64,000 nucleotides of DNA from CAYMYN01 sp964394665 (lineage in GTDB: Bacteria > Planctomycetota > UBA1135 > GCA-002686595), in the NCBI GenBank assembly GCA_964394665.1, contig CAYMYN010000017.1, positions 36,270-100,269 on the forward strand, read 5' to 3'. This document shows, piece by piece, positions 18,089-26,817 of the stretch. Below the pieces are notes generated by a model. It searched no databases. It was not told where the DNA came from and saw only the letters and a program-made list of their open reading frames with translations. Numbering within the stretch: the stretch's first letter is position 1; each line of letters opens with the position of its first letter. The position numbers were made by a program, and so were the translations under genes.

Positions 18089-18203
18089 CGGGCGAACGGC
18101 GTGCAGTGCGCGATCGCGCGGAGAGCATTTCGACGCCCTCCGGCCCCCGTCCACTTAGGTCTTGGCCCGCCGCGCGGGGTCGATCCCGCGGGAACACGGA
18201 CGA

Positions 18204-19142
18204 TCAACGGGCCGCGACCACGCCCCCGCCGTTGGCGCGCGCCTGGAGGAACGCTTCGCGCGCCCGGCCATACAGGTCCTCGCGGCGACGGATCTGGGGG
18301 TGCGGATAGTCCGCGATGCCGACCGCGATCTGGAGCGGATCCCCGACCAGGTCGCGCAGGTCCTCGTCGCTCGCGCGATCGGCGACGCGCTGGGCCATCA
18401 CGCGCGCGCCGTCCGGTCCGGTGTTGGGCAGCAGGAAGAGGAACGAGTTCTCGTCGAAGCGACCGAGCACGTCCGTGTCGCGCGAAGCGGAGAGGAAGAT
18501 CCCGGCCAGGGTGCGCAGCACGTCCTCGGACGCCTGGCCCTCGAAGCCCAACATCACGCAGGCGAGCGGATGCCCGAAGCGTTCGGCGCGTTTGTACTCC
18601 TCGTCGAGCTTGTAGTTGAGGAACGCGTAGTTGAAGAGGCTCGTCTCGGGGTCGGTCAACGCCTCGACCAGGCTGGTGTCCGGACGCGTGGTCGCGATGT
18701 CGACGAGCAGCGCCTCGGGCAGGACGGGGGCGCCCTCCTGCTCGCGGCTGCGGCGATCCACCGGACGCTCGGGGCGCGGACCGGGGTGACCATCGAGGGC
18801 CGCCCGCAGTCGGCTCGAAACGAGCGGCCTGCGGATCAGGCCGGTCGCGCCGCAGAAGTGGGCGATGGGCTCAGCCAAACGATCCTCGTGGTCCCCCACG
18901 ACGAACATGCGGCAGCGCGTGCGCCCGGTGAGCTCGCGCAGCACCTCGTACACGTTGCGACCGCGGAGCCACTTGTCCACCAGGACCACGTCGCCCAGGA
19001 CCGGCGGCGCTGCGAGCAGCTCCGCGGGCGTCGCCACCGCCACCACCTCCCAGCCCTCCAGGGCGCCCAGCGCGACGCGCGCCTGGGCGACCAACGAGTC
19101 GTCAGTGGAGAGGACACGAATCGTGCGCAAGCCGTCGCCCAT
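18204..19142 (-). CDS. Receiver-like plus degenerate GGDEF protein
   Basis: From the ATG at 19142 this protein has 312 residues. The first 120 resemble a response-regulator receiver (VLSTDDSLVAQARVAL, then VVLVDKWLRG, where the phosphorylated Asp would be expected). The C-terminal half (about 155-312) follows the GGDEF fold: DPETSLFNYAFLNYKL, then ACVMLGFEG, and GRFDENSFLFLLPNTG where the GG(D/E)EF signature should be. The signature is degraded to RFDEN, so diguanylate cyclase activity is unlikely; it may bind nucleotide or act by protein contact. It lies 115 bp upstream of the FHA-like gene and in the same direction as the kinase and sigma genes, so it may be the input component. A TATCCG box lies 8 nt before the ATG. 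Confidence 0.72.
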   Translation of the reverse strand: MGDGLRTIRVLSTDDSLVAQARVALGALEGWEVVAVATPAELLAAPPVLGDVVLVDKWLRGRNVYEVLRELTGRTRCRMFVVGDHEDRLAEPIAHFCGATGLIRRPLVSSRLRAALDGHPGPRPERPVDRRSREQEGAPVLPEALLVDIATTRPDTSLVEALTDPETSLFNYAFLNYKLDEEYKRAERFGHPLACVMLGFEGQASEDVLRTLAGIFLSASRDTDVLGRFDENSFLFLLPNTGPDGARVMAQRVADRASDEDLRDLVGDPLQIAVGIADYPHPQIRRREDLYGRAREAFLQARANGGGVVAAR

Positions 19143-19289
19143 CCTAGCCTCGGATACGTCGCTCGGAGCCGTGGGGTGCGGGGGTCCGGCCACCCCCGCG
19201 CCGGCCGGGCGCGGAGAGCCGGCCAGCGGGTATACGCCGACCCGGGGGGCCGATCAACCTTCCCCCCCGCCGCCGCGGCCCGCTGGGGG

Positions 19290-20042
19290 TCAGCCCCGCA
19301 ATTCGGCCATCCACTCGTCGGCGATCTCGTAGTTGGCGTAGACGTCCTGGACGTCCTCGTTCTCCTCGAGCAGGTCGATCAGGCGCAGCACCTTGGCGGC
19401 CTCCTCGCGCGTCCCGACCTTCACGTAGTTCTGGGGGATGTAGCCCAACTCCGCGGACTCGAGCTCGAGGCCCGCCCCCTCTAGGGCCGCCTTGACCTGG
19501 GCGAAGGCCGTCGCCGGAGCCAGGATGGTCGAGAGCTCCTCCTCGTACTCGAGGTCGTCGGCCCCGGCCTCCAGCGCCAGCTCGAGCAGTTCGTCCTCGA
19601 CGCGCCCGCCCGTGCGCACGACGTAGATCGAGCGGAAGTCGAACAGGAACGACACCGAGCCGCTCGCGCCCAGGTTGCCGCCCCCGCGCTCGAACAGGTA
19701 CTTCACGTCGGGCGCGGTTCGATTGCGGTTGTCGGTCAGCGCGACCACCATCAGCGCCACGCCGCCGGGCGCGTAGCCCTCGTACAGGAGTTCCTCGAAC
19801 GCGTCCCCGTCCCGCGTGCCCGAGCCGGTCTTGATCGCGCGCTCGATGTTGTCCTTGGGCATGTTGCCCGCCTTGGCCTTTTCGATCGCGAGCTTCAGCC
19901 GGAGGTTCTGATCCGGGTCGCCCCCGCCCTGCCGCGCGGCGGAGATGATCGCGCGCGCCAGCTTGCTGAAGAGCTTGCCGCGCTTGGCGTCGACGGAATC
20001 CTTGCGACGCTTGATGTTCGCTGAGTGCGAGTGACCTGCCAT
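19290..20042 (-). CDS. yebC: YebC/PmpR-family protein (TACO1-like)
   Basis: This 250-residue protein is full length for the family. It opens with the conserved MAGHSHSANIKRRKDSVDAK and then KLFSKLARAIISAARQGGGD, NMPKDNIERAIK and YEGYAPGGVALMVVALTDNR. Family members have been described as transcription regulators and, more recently, as ribosome-associated factors that help translation of difficult sequences. The position 182 bp downstream of rpsI, on the same strand, fits the ribosomal role better. The frame is open upstream to 20168, but the conserved MAGH fixes the start at 20042. Nothing in the sequence is unusual. Confidence 0.96.
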   Translation of the reverse strand: MAGHSHSANIKRRKDSVDAKRGKLFSKLARAIISAARQGGGDPDQNLRLKLAIEKAKAGNMPKDNIERAIKTGSGTRDGDAFEELLYEGYAPGGVALMVVALTDNRNRTAPDVKYLFERGGGNLGASGSVSFLFDFRSIYVVRTGGRVEDELLELALEAGADDLEYEEELSTILAPATAFAQVKAALEGAGLELESAELGYIPQNYVKVGTREEAAKVLRLIDLLEENEDVQDVYANYEIADEWMAELRG

Positions 20043-20224
20043 GACTCGGGCTCCGTGGAGCGGCGCCGGCGCGGGCGCCGCGTCGGGGGGCTGGGCGGGG
20101 AACGGTTCGGTGCGTACGCGCGAGCGGAGCCCGGTAGGCCGCGGGGACGGTTCCCCGGCACGCACCACCCGACTCCGCTCGAGGGCGGATCAGGCCACGG
20201 CCCGGGCCGCGGCCGCGATCCGAA

Positions 20225-20620
20225 TCAGCGCTTGGAGAACTGGAAGCCGCGACGGGCGCCGCGACGGCCGTACTTCTTGCGTTCCTTCATGCGCGCGTCG
20301 CGGGTCAGGAGACCCTCCTGGCGCAGGACGGGCTCGTAGCCCCGATTGGCCTGCATCAGGGCGCGCGCGAGTCCCATGCGCACGGCGTCGGACTGCCCCG
20401 TGGGGCCGCCGCCCTCGACGTTCACGAAGATGTCGTAGGACGAAGCGCTCTCGGTGGCGCGCAGCGGGGCGGTGGCCCGCTGGCGGAGCTGCAGCGTCGG
20501 GAAGAACTCGTCGAAAGGACGGCCGTTGACGAGGAAGGCGCCGGCGCCGGACTGCAGGCGCACGCGCGCGCGGGCCGACTTGCGGCGCCCGAGGCCCCAG
20601 ATGAAGGGATTCTGGACCAT
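20225..20620 (-). CDS. rpsI: 30S ribosomal protein S9
   Basis: This is a small-subunit protein whose C-terminal tail reaches the P-site tRNA. It has 131 residues with GLGRRKSARARVRL near the start, the VNVEGGGPTGQSDAVRMGLARAL core, and a basic end finishing KR, as the family requires. It follows rplM by 6 bp, the conserved L13-S9 pair. Both are expected to be read from the promoter at 21138-21166. Confidence 0.98.
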   Translation of the reverse strand: MVQNPFIWGLGRRKSARARVRLQSGAGAFLVNGRPFDEFFPTLQLRQRATAPLRATESASSYDIFVNVEGGGPTGQSDAVRMGLARALMQANRGYEPVLRQEGLLTRDARMKERKKYGRRGARRGFQFSKR

Positions 20621-20626
20621 GGCGGA

Positions 20627-21058
20627 TCAGCGCTCCTGGGCGGGCACGGGTTTCTGGGCGGTGTGCGGGTGATCGGAACCCGCGTAGACCTTGAGGTGGC
20701 TCAGCATCTGCCGTCCCAGGCGGTTCTTGGGGAGCATGCGGCGCACGGCGAGCTGCACCATCTCCGCCGGCTTGCGCGTACGCACGCGCTCGACCGACTC
20801 GTACTTGAGCCCGCCCGGATAGCCGGTGTAGTGCTTGTACTGCTTGTCGGCCTCCTTCTTGCCCGTGAAGACCGCGCGCTCGGCGTTCACTACGACCACG
20901 TGGGTGTTGCCGTGCTCGCTGTAGGTGAAGGTCGGGCGGTCGGTGCCGCGCAAGTGGGCGGCAACGCGCGCGGCGAGGCGGCCGAGGGGGAGCTGCGAGG
21001 CGTCGTAGAGCAGCCAACGCGGCTCGGTGTCCGCGGCCTTGACGTGGGTCGTGCGCAT
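20627..21058 (-). CDS. rplM: 50S ribosomal protein L13
   Basis: This is an early-assembling large-subunit protein of 143 residues. It shows WLLYDASQLPLGRLAARVA, VVVVNAERAVFTGKK, KHYTGYPGGLK and MLPKNRLGRQML, all typical of L13. The start at 21058 gives the normal length. It is the first gene of the rplM-rpsI operon. Confidence 0.98.
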   Translation of the reverse strand: MRTTHVKAADTEPRWLLYDASQLPLGRLAARVAAHLRGTDRPTFTYSEHGNTHVVVVNAERAVFTGKKEADKQYKHYTGYPGGLKYESVERVRTRKPAEMVQLAVRRMLPKNRLGRQMLSHLKVYAGSDHPHTAQKPVPAQER

Positions 21059-21137
21059 GGTCGGAGGGCTGGGCGATCGGGGCCGGTCGTCCCGCCGCGG
21101 AGCGGCCGTGGGCCGCGCGCAGGGACGAAGGGCGAAG

Positions 21138-21166
21138 AGGCTAGCGCCCCGGCGCCTGCCCATCAA
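21138..21166 (-). promoter_or_regulatory. Putative rplM-rpsI promoter
   Basis: The minus strand reads TTGATG, 17 nt, TAGCCT. Initiation would fall near 21131, giving a leader of about 70 nt before rplM. Spacing and hexamers match the other candidate promoters in the window. It lies just inside the 3' intergenic space of the upstream lipoprotein gene. Confidence 0.45.
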
Positions 21167-21195
21167 CGGTCCCGAGCCCGTTCTGGCGGCCCCGC

Positions 21196-22245
21196 TCACG
21201 GGCCCAGGGCCCGCACCCAGACCCGGGCCGCGCCGTCCCCCGGGGCGCGATCGAGCCGCCCGACCCACACCTCGCGGCCCTGGGGAAGGGCCGCGGCCAA
21301 CCACGCCGGCGGGGCGTCGGTCGCGGCCCCGTTCCCAGCTCCCTGCGCGGCGATCGGGAGCGCCCGACCGGGCTCCCACGCCGCCCGGCGTTCCCAGGCA
21401 CCGGTGGGGTCGCGGACCCAGAAGGGATCGAGTCGCCCGAGCCCGTTGCGATCCGGGCCCAGCTCGGGGGGCGCCAGGCGCCGCGCGGCGCCGAGGTCGC
21501 AACCCGGGGCCAGGGCCCACCAACGCACGGCGCTCCCCCGGGCCTCGACCCGGTAGGAACGCGCGCAGGTCCCGCGCCCGGCGCGCACGGGCTGCACCTC
21601 GCCCGGCTCCAGAGCGAGGCTTCCCAAGCCCGCGCGCACCTCCAGCCAGGCCCCCGCGGTGAGGTCGCCCTCGAGGACCCAGACCTCGCCGGTCGGCGCG
21701 CGCTCGGACGGGATCCCGAACACGAGCAGCGCGCCGCCCAGACCCAGGATCGCCGCCGCGACGGGGCGCTGGCGCAGGCCGAGGCCCAGGCAGAGGAGCG
21801 CCGCGATCAGGGCCAGGTCGACGGCGCCGGCCCGGGCCCGCGCCGGCGCCAGGGGCGGGCGAGTCCGCCGCGCGAGGCGTTCGAGGGCTCGGCGCTCGCT
21901 GCCGGGGCCGGGATCTCCGGCGAAGGGCGCGGCTTCGCGCGGCGCCGCCTCCCAGCCCACGATCGCCACCGCGCCGGGATCCTCCCCGCCGGGCAGCGCG
22001 CGCACGACGATCGAGTCTGGAGCGGGCACGCCGGGGGCGGCGAGGGGGCCGAGCTCGAGCGGGACGGAGAGCGTCCGCTGCTCCCCCGCCCGCAGGTCGA
22101 CGCGCACCTCGGTCGGCGGTCCGCCGGCTTCGAGGAGCGCCCCCTCCGTCGGTCCCTCCAGGCGCAGGAGGGCGACGCCGAGCGGGCCTTCGTCGGACTG
22201 CGGGGCGCCGCACGCGAGGAACAGGCCGAGCAGCGCGCGGATCAA
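21196..22245 (-). CDS. Putative lipoprotein with internal membrane segment, TTG start
   Basis: I do not recognise this protein. It has about 349 residues from a TTG at 22245 that overlaps the stop of the upstream gene as TTGA, a typical coupled start. The N-terminus (IRALLGLFLAC) ends in a lipobox-like Cys near residue 12, and a hydrophobic segment lies in the middle (about 165-195: DLALIAALLCLGLGLRQRP, then AAAILGLGGALLVFGIP). The halves on each side are beta-rich and Ala/Gly/Pro/Arg-rich. Together with the membrane protein upstream it may form a two-gene envelope module. An open frame extends past the TTG but is out of keeping with the coupled gene and is rejected. Confidence 0.6.
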   Translation of the reverse strand: MIRALLGLFLACGAPQSDEGPLGVALLRLEGPTEGALLEAGGPPTEVRVDLRAGEQRTLSVPLELGPLAAPGVPAPDSIVVRALPGGEDPGAVAIVGWEAAPREAAPFAGDPGPGSERRALERLARRTRPPLAPARARAGAVDLALIAALLCLGLGLRQRPVAAAILGLGGALLVFGIPSERAPTGEVWVLEGDLTAGAWLEVRAGLGSLALEPGEVQPVRAGRGTCARSYRVEARGSAVRWWALAPGCDLGAARRLAPPELGPDRNGLGRLDPFWVRDPTGAWERRAAWEPGRALPIAAQGAGNGAATDAPPAWLAAALPQGREVWVGRLDRAPGDGAARVWVRALGP

Positions 22246-22880
22246 CGGGCCCCTCCCCCCGCCCGGGCGACGAGGCGCGGCGCGGCGAGCAGCAGCAGCG
22301 CCGCGGCCAGCGGGCCGAACGGCACGCCCCCCGCGGCAGGCTCGAGGATGCGCCCGGCGAGCCAACCCAAGGGGCTCTGCGCCGCGAGCTCCGCCGGCCA
22401 GGTAGCCGCCCCGCCGCGGCCGCGGGCCACGCTCGAGAGCGCCAGCGCGAGCAGCGGTGGCCCCGCGATCACGCCCCACCAGAGCGCGGCGTGCACGCGC
22501 CGGGCCCCAGCCCCCGCGCCCGACGTCCGGGCGGGTGAACGCGCGGCCTCTCCGACCAGCACCGCCAAGGCCAATCCGCCGCCGACGGTCCAGGCCGACG
22601 CGGCGAGCGCGCGCCCTTCGTTCAGGTCGAGGCGCAGGGCCAGGGCCACGAGCGGCAGGCCCAGGGTCAGGCCCGCGAGCCACCCGCGTGGGCCCGGCTC
22701 GGCCCGAGCGACCGAGCCCCGCGGCAGTCCGACCAGGGCGACCCAGGGCAGGAGCGAGCAGGCGCACAGCCCGACCGCGGCCAAGGAGGGTGCCCCCTCC
22801 TCGAGCGCCCCACCCAGGCTCAGGAGGAGGATCGGCGCCGCGGAGAGCGACCACGCGATCAGGGTCGGGAGGAGCCCCAT
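22242..22880 (-). CDS. Multi-pass membrane protein, unknown function
   Basis: This 212-residue protein is dominated by hydrophobic stretches: about 4-25, 33-52, 67-84, 92-108, 130-150 and 185-205, suggesting five or six membrane helices. The N-terminus MGLLPTLIAWSLSAAPILLL has no cleavage site. No family motif is apparent. It is followed by an overlapping lipoprotein gene and preceded by the FtsQ-like gene 60 bp upstream, so the three may form an envelope operon. Confidence 0.65.
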   Translation of the reverse strand: MGLLPTLIAWSLSAAPILLLSLGGALEEGAPSLAAVGLCACSLLPWVALVGLPRGSVARAEPGPRGWLAGLTLGLPLVALALRLDLNEGRALAASAWTVGGGLALAVLVGEAARSPARTSGAGAGARRVHAALWWGVIAGPPLLALALSSVARGRGGAATWPAELAAQSPLGWLAGRILEPAAGGVPFGPLAAALLLLAAPRLVARAGGGAR

Positions 22881-22940
22881 CGACTCACCGCAGGGGCCCG
22901 CGGTCGGGGCGCGGGCGGCGAGGGCGGAACGGGTGGCGCC

Positions 22941-23912
22941 TCAACGGCCGCTCCCGCGCGCGCGCAGCTCGGCGCGGTCCCAGCGCACGTCGAGCAGGTC
23001 CCAATCGCGGCCGGCGCTCAACTCGGCGATCCCGCGCGCCAGGTGCGACCACTTGAGCGCCGCTGGCAACTCGCCCGCGGCGCGGTGCGAGGGCGGGCGG
23101 CCGAACAGAACCAGGCGCCGATCCTCCAGCAGCAGGCGGGTGCCTGGCTCCTGCACGTCGGCCTCGGCGGCCCGCGCGGTGTCGATCACCACCGGGCCCA
23201 TGCGACGGTTGACCTCCGCGGGGAGGTGGGCGAGCAACGACTCCGCCACCGACAGGGCGTCGAGGTGGTGGGGCAGGTCGAGCGGATCGCCGGGCCCGGC
23301 GCCCTCGAGCTCCCCGAGCCCGACCACCGGCAGGTACCCGCGCGGCGAGTCCGGGGGCCTCGAGAAGCTGCCGTGCAGCACCACGCCGTCGGCGGCCACC
23401 GGGAGGAACAGGCCCCCGCTGCGGACACAGGCGACGGGATCGCGCAGCTCGAGCTCGAGCTCGAGGCCGTCGGGCCACAGCACCCGCGGCGTGCCCACCG
23501 AGCGCACGAAGGACAGGCCCTCGACCTGGGATGCGAGCGCCCCGATGCCCCGCTCGTCGAGGGTCGAGATCGGCCCCAGGCGGGCCATGCGCGCGGCGAT
23601 GAGCTCCTCCCAACCGGGCACGATCCAACCGCTCGACCCCTCGAGGCCGATGCGCCGGGCGTCGATGGTCGTGTAGCCCGAGGCCACGACGCGCCCACGA
23701 ACCTCGCGCACGCCCAGGTCGAGGGCCACCACGGCCAGGGCGCAGAGCACCCACACCGGCACGCGGCCGGAGCGGCACGGGGAAGGGGCTCGGCGTCGGG
23801 GGCGCACGGCGGCAGGGTCCGCGGCTGGCCGCTCCGCGGGGATCGGCGTCGAGCCCCGGCGGCGGGCCGGGGGTGGCGCCGGACGGGGCGTGGAATGGGG
23901 ACGCGAGCTCAC
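22941..23912 (-). CDS. FtsQ-like / POTRA-type single-pass membrane protein
   Basis: The protein has a long Arg/Pro-rich cytoplasmic N-terminus, a single membrane segment (PVWVLCALAVVALDLGV), and an extracytoplasmic part. That part starts with a region like a POTRA domain (LEGSSGWIVPGWEELIAAR to SFVRSVGTPRVLWPDGLELE) and then RDPVACVRSGGLFLPVAADGVVL, close to the LV(D/A)xxG pattern of FtsQ. This architecture is that of FtsQ/DivIB cell-division proteins. Most planctomycetes lack FtsZ but several keep other division genes, so an FtsQ relative is plausible. The start is uncertain: GTG at 23912 gives 323 residues, and GTG at 23807 would shorten the N-terminus. Confidence in the gene is good; in the family it is moderate. 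Confidence 0.6.
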   Translation of the reverse strand: MSSRPHSTPRPAPPPARRRGSTPIPAERPAADPAAVRPRRRAPSPCRSGRVPVWVLCALAVVALDLGVREVRGRVVASGYTTIDARRIGLEGSSGWIVPGWEELIAARMARLGPISTLDERGIGALASQVEGLSFVRSVGTPRVLWPDGLELELELRDPVACVRSGGLFLPVAADGVVLHGSFSRPPDSPRGYLPVVGLGELEGAGPGDPLDLPHHLDALSVAESLLAHLPAEVNRRMGPVVIDTARAAEADVQEPGTRLLLEDRRLVLFGRPPSHRAAGELPAALKWSHLARGIAELSAGRDWDLLDVRWDRAELRARGSGR

Positions 23913-23976
23913 CCGACGCGGACGATCCCTCCCCGCCCGCGGCGGGGATCGGGGCGTGGCCCGGGGGAGACGCGGA

Positions 23977-24243
23977 TCAGTTGCGTGTGCTGGAGACCAG
24001 GCGCGTCTCGGGAGCGTGGCCCCCCGCTGGCGCACCGAAGGCGCCCCCCTGACGGGAGACCTCCTCGATGAAGAGGTCGAGCGTGTTCTGGATCTCCTGC
24101 ACCTCGTCGCGCGAGAGCGTGATCGCCTTGGCGCCGTTCTGGGCGTGCAGCTCGTGGCCGAGGAGGCGCGAGATCAGCTTGAGGTTCGAGAGGTGGCGCG
24201 CCAGGGGCGTCGCGCCCTTGCCGTTCGGATCGTGCCCTTGCAT
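23977..24243 (-). CDS. Small conserved-looking protein, unknown function
   Basis: This 88-residue protein starts at the ATG at 24243 (MQGHDPNGKGATPLARHL). It has two amphipathic helices separated by a short turn (LSNLKLISRLLGHELHAQ and SRDEVQEIQNTLDLFIEEV) and a Gly/Ala/Pro-rich tail. I do not recognise it. The helical hairpin suggests a small dimerising or adaptor protein. It is divergent from the helicase gene and lies 64 bp upstream of the FtsQ-like start, so it could be the first gene of that operon. Confidence 0.6.
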   Translation of the reverse strand: MQGHDPNGKGATPLARHLSNLKLISRLLGHELHAQNGAKAITLSRDEVQEIQNTLDLFIEEVSRQGGAFGAPAGGHAPETRLVSSTRN

Positions 24244-24441
24244 GCGGGTCCTGGCTCGGTGGCGCGCGCCGCGGGAGGGCGGGCGCCGGATGGATCGGGG
24301 AGGTACGGGTGGACGCGCGCGCCCGGCGGGTCGCGCTGGACCGTGCACCGCGGGGAACGCGCCCGGGCGGTGACGTCGGAGGGTGAGGTCGCGGAGGGAC
24401 TCGGCAGGGGGGAAATGGAGGAGCGCGTCGCGCGCGCGCCT

Positions 24442-24470
24442 TTCGTTCCCCTCGGCCCGGTGCTTAGATA
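24442..24470 (+). promoter_or_regulatory. Weak putative promoter of the Ski2-like helicase gene
   Basis: TTCGTT and TAGATA are separated by 17 nt. Initiation near 24477 would exclude the upstream ATG at 24415 and favour the GTG at 24577. The minus-35 match is poor. Confidence 0.25.
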
Positions 24471-24576
24471 CCGGGATGGAAGGGGCGTCTCAAGCGCGGG
24501 CCCGCGGGTGCCGGCCCGAAGCGCAGGAAACCGGGCGCCCCCACGCGGTGCGATCGCCCCGCCGAGGGGTCGCGGC

Positions 24577-26817
24577 GTGAGCCGCGCTCCCGACGGACGG
24601 GCGGAGACCGACGGCGCGCGGGAGGCGCGCAGCGCCGGGCACGGGCGGCCCTTCGGCGACGGGCTCGAGCCGGCCTCCCCATCCCCGGCCCGGACCCCCG
24701 GCCTCGGCGCGGACGGGCGCTCGCCCGCCCAGCGCGGCCGGCGGCGGCGGCGCGGGGAACGCGGCGGCGCCAGCGAACCGTCCCCCGGCGCGCCGACGGC
24801 GCCCGCGCCCGTCAGCGAGTTCCGTGGCTTCTCCCTGAACCCCTTCCAGGTGCGGGCCGTGGAGGCGATCCGCGCCGGCTCGAACGTGCTCGTCAGCGCG
24901 CCGACCGGGGCCGGCAAGACGCTGGTCGCCGAGTACGCGATCCTCGAGGCGGTGCGGCGCGGCAAGCGCTGCATCTACACGGCCCCGATCAAGGCGCTCT
25001 CGAACCAGAAGTTCCGCGACTTCAAGGCCGACCCCGAGATCGACGTCGGCATCCTGACCGGCGACGTCACGATCCATCCCGCGGCGCAGGTGCTGGTGAT
25101 GACCACCGAGATCCTGCGCAACACGATCTTCGAGAGCCCGCACCTCCTGCGCGACGTGGACTTCGTGGTCTTCGACGAGATCCACTTCCTCGACGACCCC
25201 GAGCGCGGCACCGTCTGGGAGGAGAGCTTGATCTTCGCGCCGCCCGAGATCCGCTTCATCTGCCTGTCCGCCACCGTGTCGAACGCGCGCGAGCTGGGCG
25301 AGTGGCTGGAGGAGATCCGCCCGCACGCCATCGCGGTGGTCGAGTCCCACGAGCGCCCGGTCCCGCTCACCTATCGCCTGTACACCGAGCGCAACGGCAC
25401 CTTCGACCTCGCGCGCCGCGAGCGCCTGCGCAAGGACCTCGCGCCGCCCGCCCGCGGCCGGCGCAACGCGCGCGGACGGGGCCCCGCGGACCGCCAGGGC
25501 CCGGAGCGCGAGCGCTGGAGCGCCTCGCCCGACTGCGCGCCCCTGCTCGACCAACTGCAGCGCGACGGGCTCCTGCCCGTGCTCGTCTTCAGCTTCAGCC
25601 GCAAGGACTGCGAGCGCCTAGCCTACCGCAACCTGGAACGCGAGCTGCTCTCGGTCGAGGAGTTCCAGCGCATGCGCGCGCTGCAGGCGGAGCTCGTGGA
25701 GACCTTCCAACTCGACCCGCGCGAGTTGGACGGGGACGTGTTCGCCATGGCGCGCCGCGGCATCGGCTTCCACCACGCGGGCATGTTGCCCGTGCACAAG
25801 GAACTGGTCGAGCGCATGTTCACCTCGGGGCTCCTGAAGCTGCTCTTCACGACCGAGACCTTCGCCCTGGGCATCAACATGCCCGCGCGCACGGTGGTCT
25901 TCCACTCGTTGCGCAAGTTCGACGGCGTGTCGTTCGACTACATGAACACGCGCGACTTCATGCAGATGGCCGGGCGAGCCGGACGGCAGGGCCTCGACAC
26001 CGAGGGCCTCGTGTACACCTTGCTCTCGCCGCGCGATCTGGCCGAGGCGCCGCTGCCGAAGCTGTTCGCGGGTCGACCCGAGCCGGTGGAGAGTCGCTTC
26101 CGGCTCTCCTTCTCCTCGATCCTGCACCTGGTCGAGGACCTCGGCCGGGCCCGCGTCCAGGAGGCCTGGGAGAAGTCCTTCAACCACTTCCAGCACCGCG
26201 GCGCGTCCCAGAAGGAACGCGAGCGAAACCGGCGCCAGATGGTGCACGTGTTCAATGGGCACCTCGCGCTGCTGGACGAGCTCGGCTACCTCGACGGCGA
26301 TCGCCTGACCCCGCGCGGGCGCCTCGCGCGCCGCATCAACGGGTTCGAGATCCAGATCACCGAGCTGTTCTTCCGCGGTCTGCTCGAGGACCTCCCCCCG
26401 GACCAGTTGGCGGTGATCTTCGTCGGCCTGCTCCACGAGGAGCGCCGGCCCGGTGAGCCGCGTCGCGTCCCGAGCCGCTACCTCGGCAACCTACGCCGCG
26501 ACGTCGACCGCCTGATGACCGAGCTCGTCGTGCGCTCCTTCCGCCACGACCTCGACGTCCCCCTCAAGCGGCCGCAGTGGGGCCTGACCCCCCAGGCCTT
26601 GGCCTGGTACGAGGGTCAGGACCTCGAGGCCGTCGCCGAGCTCTCCGATCAGTCCCCGGGCGACCTGTGCCGCACGTTCCGGATGGCGATCCAGCTCATG
26701 CGCCAGGCGCGGCGGGCGATCGATCCGGACTGGGCGGTGGGCGAGCGCCTAGCGGAAGCGATCGGGCGCTTCAACCGGGACGAGGTCGACGCCAAGCGCC
26801 AGCTCGAGCTGGGCTGA
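24577..26817 (+). CDS. Ski2/Mtr4-like DEAD/DEAH-box RNA helicase
   Basis: This is a superfamily 2 helicase of about 746 residues. Motif I is SAPTGAGKT (Lys114), motif Ia TAPIKALSNQKFRDF, motif II DEIH (200-203), motif III SAT, and the second RecA domain has GIGFHHAGMLP and QMAGRAGRQG. The segment TGDVTIHPAAQVLVMTTEILR is very close to eukaryotic Ski2/Mtr4 exosome helicases, so an RNA substrate is likely. A winged-helix and helical C-terminus (about 520-746) follows; the arch domain of Mtr4 is absent or short. The N-terminal 80 residues are Arg/Gly/Pro-rich. I start at GTG 24577; the frame is also open from an ATG at 24415. The last half has complete motifs IV-VI. Confidence 0.92.
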   Translation: MSRAPDGRAETDGAREARSAGHGRPFGDGLEPASPSPARTPGLGADGRSPAQRGRRRRRGERGGASEPSPGAPTAPAPVSEFRGFSLNPFQVRAVEAIRAGSNVLVSAPTGAGKTLVAEYAILEAVRRGKRCIYTAPIKALSNQKFRDFKADPEIDVGILTGDVTIHPAAQVLVMTTEILRNTIFESPHLLRDVDFVVFDEIHFLDDPERGTVWEESLIFAPPEIRFICLSATVSNARELGEWLEEIRPHAIAVVESHERPVPLTYRLYTERNGTFDLARRERLRKDLAPPARGRRNARGRGPADRQGPERERWSASPDCAPLLDQLQRDGLLPVLVFSFSRKDCERLAYRNLERELLSVEEFQRMRALQAELVETFQLDPRELDGDVFAMARRGIGFHHAGMLPVHKELVERMFTSGLLKLLFTTETFALGINMPARTVVFHSLRKFDGVSFDYMNTRDFMQMAGRAGRQGLDTEGLVYTLLSPRDLAEAPLPKLFAGRPEPVESRFRLSFSSILHLVEDLGRARVQEAWEKSFNHFQHRGASQKERERNRRQMVHVFNGHLALLDELGYLDGDRLTPRGRLARRINGFEIQITELFFRGLLEDLPPDQLAVIFVGLLHEERRPGEPRRVPSRYLGNLRRDVDRLMTELVVRSFRHDLDVPLKRPQWGLTPQALAWYEGQDLEAVAELSDQSPGDLCRTFRMAIQLMRQARRAIDPDWAVGERLAEAIGRFNRDEVDAKRQLELG

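Noticed and set aside
15529..18309. Long plus-strand open frame across the kinase and FHA-like genes
   Set aside because: It is antisense to three well-supported genes and has low-complexity Arg/Pro content.
21196..22854. 552-codon minus-strand frame covering two genes
   Set aside because: The coupled TTGA start at 22245 and the membrane gene in another frame explain the region better.
24415..24576. Upstream ATG for the Ski2-like helicase
   Set aside because: It would precede a promoter-like sequence and add a low-complexity leader; it cannot be fully excluded.
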